Shown here piece by piece: positions 56,530 to 64,000 of a stretch of DNA of 64,000 nt; positions within the stretch are counted from its first letter, which is position 1, and each line of letters begins with the position of its first letter. The stretch comes from Protea cynaroides (lineage: Eukaryota > Streptophyta > Magnoliopsida > Proteales > Proteaceae): assembly GCA_028583415.1 (NCBI GenBank), contig CM053270.1, positions 6,580,342 to 6,644,341 on the forward strand. The letters run 5' to 3'. The notes under the pieces are model-generated. The model was given only the letters and a program-made list of their open reading frames with translations. It made no database searches and had not been told where the DNA came from. The translations under genes and the position numbers were made by a program.

Positions 56530-56641
56530 AGGAAGGGTGTAATAAGCGACGAAATGCTTCAAGGAGTTGAAAATAAGCATAGTTTCGAAGATTCCCGAAT
56601 AGGTCAACCTTTCGAACTGCTGCTGAATCCATCGGCAGGCA
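56530..56641 (+). pseudogene. Plastid 23S rRNA gene fragment in nucleus
   Basis: GACGAAATGCTTCAAGGAGT, GAAAATAAGCATAG, GATTCCCGAATAGG and TTTCGAACTGCTGCTGAATC follow the beginning of chloroplast 23S rRNA. About 112 bp are present with several substitutions. Confidence 0.88.
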
Positions 56642-56659
56642 GTGTATCGAAGAAATATA

Positions 56660-58610
56660 ACTTGATCGGGGATAATGTGACTACGTGAGATTATACTGCC
56701 CAAGGAGGAGATGGTGGAAGTGGAAACATAGCCTAGCAGCATTGAGTGGTATTGGAGGTGATAAGAGGAAAACATAGTGTAATAAATGTGAAAAGAAGCT
56801 CATGAGAGGTGGTGCCATAAGGCTGAAACAACATTTGGTTGGGACCAGTACAGATGTGGCCAAGTATCCTATGGTTCCTGTGGCGGTGGCTAGGGTCATA
56901 GGTAAGCAGATAAGGGGACGGTAAGCAAGGAGGCAGAAACAGAGAAGGCAAGGATGCAGTTTGAGGAAACAAATCTAGCCACCGAACCAGGAGAGGGGGA
57001 TTATAATGACAGTGTTTAGGTTATGTCTAGTGGAGTGGCAAGACCATCTATCATTGCTTCTAAGGAGTTTTGGCAGCACCTGAAGAAGGTAGTGATGGTT
57101 TTGGAGCTAATGGTGAAGGTTCAAAGGATGGTAGACACTACTTTCAAGCCCCACCATGCCACACTTGTATGTTGTCATAAAACTGATGAAGGAGTGTGTA
57201 CACACTATGCTACCACGTGGCAGCAAGTCATTCCTAAGGATTAGTAAGGATTGTTGGGAGCTAAAACTTATCCATCCATTGCTTAAGGGTGGTGAGTAAT
57301 TATTTATTTGTTTTTTATGTATCTAATTCACATTGCATTTTACAAGTGATGGATGTTGTATGGGGATGATGTAGAAGAATCGAGGAAAATAGCAATCAAG
57401 GTCCTCTCCCAGACATGTTTGCCTCTGACTATGAGCGAAACTGCAGCATGTTTTCATTCATTAACTCTAAGAGGCGGAACTAATTGGGTTCCAAACGTCT
57501 AAAAGACTTGGTGTATGTGCATAAAAACATGAAGTTGATGAGCACATATGCATGGAGCATGAGAACGACAATAGTCAGATTGAGCTCGCCATTATTTTCT
57601 AATTTGACTCAGATGATGAGGATTCCTTGGTAGAGTGGGTGAGGGATAGAATGATACCAATGATGACTCGACCTGGGGGAAGGCCTGGCCTCGATTAAGT
57701 CAATCAGATGGGTGTTGATGTAGACGATTTCATGGCTTCAACAGAGGGTCGTGTACACTCAAAGCCACCCTAACCATTTGAACTTTGCTAGCAGGGATGA
57801 TGATGTCCCTGACTGGTCCCATTCCAGTAGGCATATTCGCACACCATCACCGTCTCATGGTGGAGGTGTAGATGATGATGATGATGGTAGTGGTGGTGAT
57901 TGAGGCCTCTGTGACCAGTATTAGGTAGCAAAGGAGCAAGAGCCGGAGCCAGAGCAGATTTGATTCACTGGGGAGACCCATTTTGATCATGCCACATAAG
58001 ATCATAACCACGGTGCACGTCCATCCTCCTCACCTGAGCAGTACACGAGAGGTCCTCGTTGTGATTTCCAACCAAAGGAGGAGGTCGATTCTAGTAGCAT
58101 GGACATTAATGTGGATAATCTGTCTGCCAGTGTTTGAAAAATTAGTATAGGAACCAGCACTAGACATGGGCAGTGTCAGGCCCCATCTTTTCTCGCAAAT
58201 AGCACTAGATTAATGTACAGTTCATATGGTTATGGCGATGGCTATGTCTCCGTTCCCAATTCATATGGTGGTGGCTATGATGCCCAATCACATACTGGAC
58301 CATCCTTTATGGACAACTTCTTCGCTTTCCTGACCAGCTACCCATATATGCCGTAGCCAGAGACACCATACAGTTAAAGTGGCTCAATGACTCAATGGCT
58401 TAGAGGCTGGTTCTTCACAGTATACCCTAGGTTAGGATACCTTCAGTATCTAGATGACAGCATTTATAGAGCAGTTGTGGAAGACTTCAAGCGTTGCACA
58501 GTGACATGGCCTACATTTGTCATACAAACAGAGGAAATTGGCGTCGGCAAGTTCAATCCACAAGTGGGATCGATCCTCCCTATCATTCTATGTGGCATTA
58601 GCCGTTAGGA
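56660..58610 (+). pseudogene. Second hAT transposase, heavily degraded
   Basis: A BED-type finger (CNKCEKKLMRGGAIRLKQHL, about 56780-56840) is followed by a gap where most of the catalytic domain is missing. Then comes a DUF659/ribonuclease-H-like remnant (EFWQHLKKVVMVLELMVKVQ, about 57065-57125), hATC remains (YERNCSMFSFINSKRRN, about 57430-57480) and an acidic tail (DSDDEDSLVEWVRDR near 57605-57650) that closely follows that of the hAT at 22182. Stops and deletions are numerous. It has lost the catalytic DNG region. Confidence 0.75.
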
Positions 58611-59129
58611 TAACCTGAGGAGACCTTATTTGCACTCATGTGGAGATCCACATTATTGTATTGTTAGGACTTGGGAGTTGGGACTTGGGGTTTTATTGGA
58701 TCCATCTTACATGTACTTCAAGTTAGACTTATTACACAATTAATTAAAATTATGTTTCTTCGTTCCTTATGAATAATTTTATTGTTTCATTTGGTTTTTT
58801 TTTTTTTTTTCCTTCCAGTACTAAAACAATGCGTATAATAGGCAACATTACATTAGGTATACAATAGGATTCAACGCATACTGCCAACAATGGCTGCAAA
58901 TCCAAACTACCACTATATGTGATTATTTTTGCAATATAATGGTTTACATATATTTAAGTAGGCTAAAATAAGGTTTCCTCTGAAGTATCGGAGCACAATA
59001 AGGTCATTTGGCCCCCAAAACGGCCAACCAAAACACATTACCAAAAAATGCAGTGTTTCAACGGGATTTTGGTCAACTCGACCAAATCTGTGATTTCTGT
59101 CTGACCGTAATCCGAAATTTTGAACCTTG
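58611..59129. mobile_element. Right end of the second hAT
   Basis: AT-rich 3' non-coding DNA ends in AATCCGAAATTTTGAACCTTG at 59129, which reversed begins CAAGGTTCAAAATTTCGG, like the other hAT-type ends in this window. A matching left end and duplication were not found. Confidence 0.55.
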
Positions 59130-59269
59130 CAGCCTTCAGGTCATTTAGATATTACTACAATTGAATAGTAAACTTGACATACCCTCAATGGATTTCTAGG
59201 TGCTTATACATGAGCATGTATTTGCTAACCCAAATGCCTCTTTCCTAAAGAACCTAAAGTGTTACTACC

Positions 59270-59482
59270 TGTTGAATGTCGTCCTTAGTGGGACTCTTAT
59301 ATTATGTTTTGGTTTATTTGTATTTCCTTTGTGAACTAGGACTCTAACTCTTTATTTCCTTAGTACTAAGACTACTAGTCTCTCTAGGATTCCTAGTGTC
59401 TCTTAGTTTGTAACCTCTTTCTTATAAATAAAACAGGACAGTGGGAGAATAGTTAATCTCTCACCTTTTTTATGATCCAACA
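59270..59482 (+). repeat. 5' LTR of the right-hand Copia
   Basis: It starts TGTTGAATGTC and ends GATCCAACA, with a TATAAATAAAACAGG box about 70 bp before the end. Confidence 0.85.
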
Positions 59483-59494
59483 TGGTATCAGAGC
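59483..59494 (+). other. Primer binding site, initiator tRNA-Met
   Basis: TGGTATCAGAGC directly follows the LTR and is an exact match to the usual complement of plant initiator tRNA-Met. Confidence 0.95.
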
Positions 59495-60218
59495 CATAGA
59501 ACTATCGTCCCTTGTTCTGGGCGATACCCTCAACCCTTACCCCACATAAACCCATCGATCTCCCTCACCTACTCTTCTTTTCCCTTGAAACTCTAAAGGA
59601 GAGTTCCCTAACCCTAGGCAACTCGAATCCCAAGTCCTTACCTGCTGAAACCATCTAGGCTGCAAGAACCAAGCCTCAAAGCATTGCTGAACCTACAACT
59701 ACCGCCTGGCAATATTCCTAGAACTCGATGTGATCCCTTTGGCTTCATATTTGACTGTATATGGTGTGCAATCAGTAGGTTTATGAGTTAACAATCTTCT
59801 CTCAAAGTTTCAGTTCCAACCGACCTGATCTGAGGAAGTTCTTCTTCCTTCAAGCAAATCTGGTTACCGCTGCCTTTTTATGTCGTGAGCTTGAAGACTA
59901 AGTCCCTAATTGTTTTAAAAGGACAAAGTTTATATTATAATTTTCTTTCCAGATTTGCCCATAAATAAATATTTTGTTTCCAGTTTTATCCTAAGGGATC
60001 CTAAAGGTCTGTTTGATTCCTCCACAGTTGTTAAATTCTGATTATTTACAATTCTGCCACTAATAGTATCCTTCACTGGTTGAGTTTTTGACTTATTAAC
60101 GTTTCTGCCACAAGGGCCTGTTTGGTTATATAAGGGAAAACTTCAACAGTATTCTTGATTGTTTTTTTTGGGATTATTTTGCATATCTAAATCAAGATTG
60201 TTTCTTCTTGTGATTACA

Positions 60219-61290
60219 ATGTCTTCTGATGTTACATCTGCTAGAACGGATTTTTATAAGATGAAAAATCTCACCATTCCAACAAATACCACAAAACTTG
60301 ATGGTGGTAACTATCTAATGTGGTCTCGTGCCACATAACTTTCTATCACTGCTCGAGGATTATCTGGCTATCTCATAGGAGCCAAAACTAAACCCATTAC
60401 TGAAGATGCTACTCTAGACAAATGGAATGCTGAGAATTACTTAGTAATGCAATATTTCCTTAATTCCATGCAACCTGCCATAGCCGAGGGATACCTCTTA
60501 TTGGATACTGCTGCACAGATCTGGAAGTCTGTAAAGGACACATATTCCTAGGTTGGGAATGATGCCTTAATTTATGCTCTGCCAAAAAAGGTTCATGAAA
60601 CTACTCAAAAAGAGTTGACAGTATCTCAATATTATACTCAGATGAGGAGCCATTAGCAGGCCATTGACTTTTATGACTCCAAACATGCCAAGTGTGAAGA
60701 AGATGTTACATTGTTTAAGAAACGGGAAGAAAAGTACAGAGTCTATACATTTCTGGCAGGATTGAATGTTGAGCTTGATCCTATTCGCTCACAAATCCTC
60801 AGTAAGGATCATTTCCCTACTCTAGAGCAGGCATATGCTATGGTTCAACTTGAAGACCAAAGGAGAGCTACTATGTTATTACCCTCTGTTCCTGATAGGT
60901 CTGCCCTCCAGACATCTACTCCACCTCCTAAGGGCCCTATAACATCCAGAGATACAATAAAATGTGAGCATTGTGGTAAACCCTGGCACACTAAAGACAC
61001 ATGCTGGAAACTCCATGGGAAACCAGCAGACTTTGAAGCCAAGAGACGTGATAAACTTATGCAAAAAAATAAGACTTTCAAGGGTTCCCAGGCACATCAG
61101 ACTAAAGCTCATCAGGTTGCTGATCCCACTGTTCCACTGCAAGACAATCAGATCCTTCAGGCACTAAGTCGTTTGTTCCAGCCACCCTCTGTTGCTACTT
61201 CCGGACCGCCATCTGTTATTGCTCCTACTTCTACCACTCCAGGTTCTCACCTTGCCCATTCAGGTATGTGTTTCGGTGGACACTGTGCGT
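60219..61290 (+). pseudogene. Copia gag
   Basis: The start at 60219 follows a long leader. Capsid motifs are LDGGNYLMWSRAT (about 60298-60336), YTFLAGLNVELDPIRSQI and LEQAYAMVQLED. A good zinc knuckle is present: CEHCGKPWHTKDTCW (about 60964-61008), with C-C-H-C all kept. Three in-frame stops, at about 60337, 60549 and 60654, interrupt the capsid part. Confidence 0.85.
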
Positions 61291-63160
61291 CAGTGGTCTC
61301 TAATCCTTGGATTATTGACTCTGGTGCCATGGACCACATGACCGGTAACCATAGCCTATTTCATCAGTATTTCCCTAATCCTAAAATTAATAATGTTCGT
61401 GTGGCGGATGAGACTCTCTCCTCTGTATCAAGGAAAGGTTCCATCCAATGCACTCCTTCTCTAACTTTGTAGTCTGTTCTTCATGTTCCGAAATTTAATA
61501 TCAACCTTATGTCTATTAGTAGTATTACCTCTGCTCTAAACTGCAAAGTGACGTTTTTTTCCTTCTTATTTTCTGTTTTAGGATCTGGAAACAGAGAGGA
61601 CGATTGGATGTGGTAAAATGCAAGGTGGTCTGTATTTTCTTGAGGAAGGTATCCCAAGTTCAATTTCAACTTCCCCAAGCCCAGTACATCAACTCTATTC
61701 GGCATCCTCTAATCTCCAACGATGGCACCAACGGCTCGGGCAACCATCATTTAATGTTTTAGCAAGTCTTTTTCCCTCTTTAGCAAATAAATGTAAACGA
61801 GACGAATTTTTTTGCGAAGCTTGTATTCTAGCTAAGCAAACTCGTACTTCGTATAGCCCTACCTCTAAACGCAGTAGTACTGCCTTCCATTTAGTTCATT
61901 CTGATGTTTGGGGACCAGCCAGAACTAATTCTATTACTGGTCACCGTTGGTTTGTTACATTTATCGATTGTTATTCTACAACCACTTGGGTTTACCTCTT
62001 ACATAATAAAATTGAAGTATTTCAGTCCTTTCGTCAGTTTCACCAAATGATTAAGACTCAGTTTCAAGCTTCTTTAAAGATTCTTAGGAGTGACAATGGC
62101 AGAGAATACATGGATGGAGAATTTCAACATTATCTGGCAGATAATGGTATTTGCACCAGACAAGTTGTGTTGATACTGCTGCTCAGAATGGGGTGGCCGA
62201 AAGAAAGAATCGTCATCTCCTTGAAGTGGCTTATGCTTTGATGTTTGCCCGCAATGTGCCACCACAATATTGGAGTGATGCTATCCTTACCTCAGCCTAC
62301 CTTATCAACCGTGTTCCAACCCTAGTCTTGGATCATCACTCTCCTTTACACCTTCTTCTCCGTGATGCCTCCCATATTGTTCCTCCTAAGATCTTTGATT
62401 GCGTGTGCTATGTGCGCAATCATCGATCTCCAGGAAAGCATGAACCACGTGGTTTTCATTTTCTTTTCTTGGGATATTCTCCAACCCAGAAAGGCTATAA
62501 ATGTTTCCACCCTCCCACCCGTTGCACTTTCATCTCCATGGATGTTATCTTTTATGAGCACCTCCCTTACTACCCAGCGTCCCATCTTCAGGGGGAGCCT
62601 AGTCTTCAGGAAGATAGGCCTATCATCACACCTATGCCCTCTCCCCTTCCATTTCAGGGAGAGACATCACCTCCTCCTGAGCCTTCACCTGAGCCTACAT
62701 CACCTACTACTGAGACTTCCCCTGAGCCTACGTCACCTTCTCCTGAATCACCTTCTCCTGAACACTCTGCTGAACAAATTCCCATGGAGACACCTCGCCT
62801 TCAAGTATATAGCCATACTAAACTCAAGCAAGGAAGGACCACCACCATCAACGCACCTACACACATCCCTTCGTCAGCTCTGGATCCAGAAACTGTTTCA
62901 GAACATGAGATCCTTCAATCTGGTAATATTCTTCCCTCTGAGTCAGATTTACCTATTGCCCTTCGTAAAAGCACTAGGTCTTGTACTCAGCATCCTATAT
63001 CTCAGTATGTTTCTTATAAATCATTGAGTCCTTCATATCTTGTTTTTGTCTCTACTTTGTCTTCTGTGTCTATTCCCAAACATTGGCAGGATGCAATTGC
63101 AGATGAGAGATGGAAGGCAACCATGGTAGAAGAAATGACTGTCCTGAGAAAAAATGAGAC
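61291..63160 (+). pseudogene. Copia protease, integrase, linker
   Basis: Protease NPWIIDSGAMDHMTG (about 61300-61345) is intact. A stop at about 61470 and a frameshift near 61600 follow. GAG-pre-integrase has RWHQRLGQPS. The integrase core shows HSDVWGP (about 61889), LRSDNGREY and, after a single-base shift near 62150, AAQNGVAERKNRHL, so all three acidic residues exist across frames. RGFHFLFLGYSPTQKGYKCF marks the C-terminal part. The linker is Pro/Ser/Thr/Glu-rich (62640-62790). A stop lies at 63162-63164. Confidence 0.85.
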
Positions 63161-63164
63161 ATAG

Positions 63165-64000
63165 GACCTAGTTGAACTTCCACCAGGGAAGAAGACTGTT
63201 GGGTGTAAGTGGATCTTTACTGTAAAGCAGAAAAAAGATGGGTCTGTAGACAGATACAAGGCCAAATTAGTTGCCCGTGGATTCACACAGACTTTTGGAA
63301 TCGACTATCAGGAAACCTTTGCCCCAGTAGCAAAAATGACTACTATCCGTGTCATTTTAGCCTGTGCAGTACACTTTGATTGGGATCTACAGCAGTTGGA
63401 CGTCAAGAATGCATTTCTTCATGGAGAGTTAGCAGAAGAAGTGTACATGGATGTTCGTCCAGGCTTTACCTCATTAGCCACTGAAGAAAAAATCTGTAAG
63501 CTCAAACGATCTCTCTATGGACTTAAGCAATCCCCTAGGGCCTGGATTGGGAGATTTCACAGAGCTATGACTTCTGTAGGCTACAAACAAAGCAACGCTG
63601 ATCATACATTGTTTATTAAGCAGAGGGAGGGCAAAATTATTATTCTTATAGTATATGTTGATGATATTGTAATTACTGGTAGTGATGATGAAGAAATTAG
63701 ACAGTTGAATATCTTCTTGGGAAAGGAGTTTGAAGTCAAAGACCTAGAAAAACTGAGATATTTCCTTGGGATTGAGGTTGCTCGCTCCACCAGAGGTATC
63801 TATTTGTCTCAAAGGAAGTATATACTTGATTTTCTCTCAGAAACAGGTCTCTTAAGATGTCGGCCTTGGGAAACACCAATTGACCCTAATGTCAAATTGC
63901 AAGAAAAGACCGGTACATCAGTTGACAAGGAACAATACCAACGACTAGTTGGAAAGTTGATATATCTGGCTCATATTCAACCTGATATTGTTTTTGCAGT
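63165..64000 (+). CDS. Copia reverse transcriptase (partial)
   Basis: Open to the window end without a stop, but it has no start of its own because it belongs to the polyprotein. Motifs are GCKWIFTVKQKKDG, RGFTQTFGIDYQETFAPVAK, LQQLDVKNAFLHGELAEEVYM, SLYGLKQSPRAW and ILIVYVDDIVITG (about 63646-63680) with both catalytic aspartates. LRYFLGIEVARS and LVGKLIYLAHIQPDI lead towards RNase H, which is outside. Confidence 0.88.

Larger units (their letters stand above)
59270..64000 (+). mobile_element. Copia retrotransposon, cut by window end
   Basis: It has a 213-bp 5' LTR (59270-59482), a perfect primer site, leader, gag, protease, integrase and reverse transcriptase in Copia order. It runs past the window. 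Its proteins resemble those of the Copia at 34415 (shared phrases such as LEQAYAMV), but its LTR differs. A few stops and frameshifts are present; it is the best preserved retrotransposon here. Confidence 0.92.

Noticed and set aside
56057..56641. A functional rRNA or ribosomal protein gene
   Set aside because: Only short internal pieces are present, with substitutions and scrambled order; this is transferred plastid DNA.

Overview
This is nuclear DNA from a flowering plant with a large, repeat-rich genome. The evidence is nested Copia and Gypsy LTR retrotransposons, a TRIM, hAT, PIF/Harbinger and Mutator-type elements, an RTE-like LINE, scrambled chloroplast DNA insertions, and one intron-containing nuclear gene. 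I cannot name the species. Nothing here is bacterial, and there are no operons, CRISPR arrays or tRNA/rRNA genes apart from dead plastid rRNA fragments.

The one real host gene that I can support lies on the minus strand. Five exons can be followed by splice sites and continuous reading phase: about 43220-43142, 43030-42929, 30893-30752, 30672-30626, and a terminal exon at 2135-1917 with the stop codon. They encode a conserved-looking N-terminal part, a charged helical middle and a Ser/Arg/Lys-rich, acidic tail, which suggests a nuclear RNA-related protein of unknown name. Two introns are huge (about 12 kb and 28.5 kb) and are packed with transposons. Most of the left two thirds of the window is therefore intron. 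The first exon was not found.

Layout. 1-1916: sequence downstream of the gene, with a 160-bp Mutator-type MITE. 2136-30625: giant intron holding a non-autonomous hAT-like element (3232-4311), a Gypsy remnant (4.6-7.1 kb), the tail of an old Copia (ends near 30258), a 5.3-kb Copia (7172-29763) split by a Gypsy/Tat element (10014-27296), which is itself split by a hAT transposon (21122-26068). 30894-42928: second giant intron with a PIF/Harbinger-like element (32592-33888) and a decayed Copia (34415-42209). That Copia carries a solo-LTR-like insertion and three copies of one hAT-like MITE family. 43.2-51.7 kb: upstream sequence with an antisense Copia remnant carrying a solo LTR, a palindromic hAT-like element (47936-49290), a Copia leader remnant and a complete 548-bp TRIM. 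51.9-59.1 kb: remains of a second hAT transposon broken by an RTE-like LINE and a chloroplast DNA mosaic (16S, rpl2 and 23S pieces). 59270-64000: a further Copia, cut by the window end.

Target-site duplications fix the order of many insertions. Nearly all transposon genes have stops, frameshifts or lost catalytic residues, so few copies could move by themselves. Identifications come from reading motifs by eye; no database search was run.
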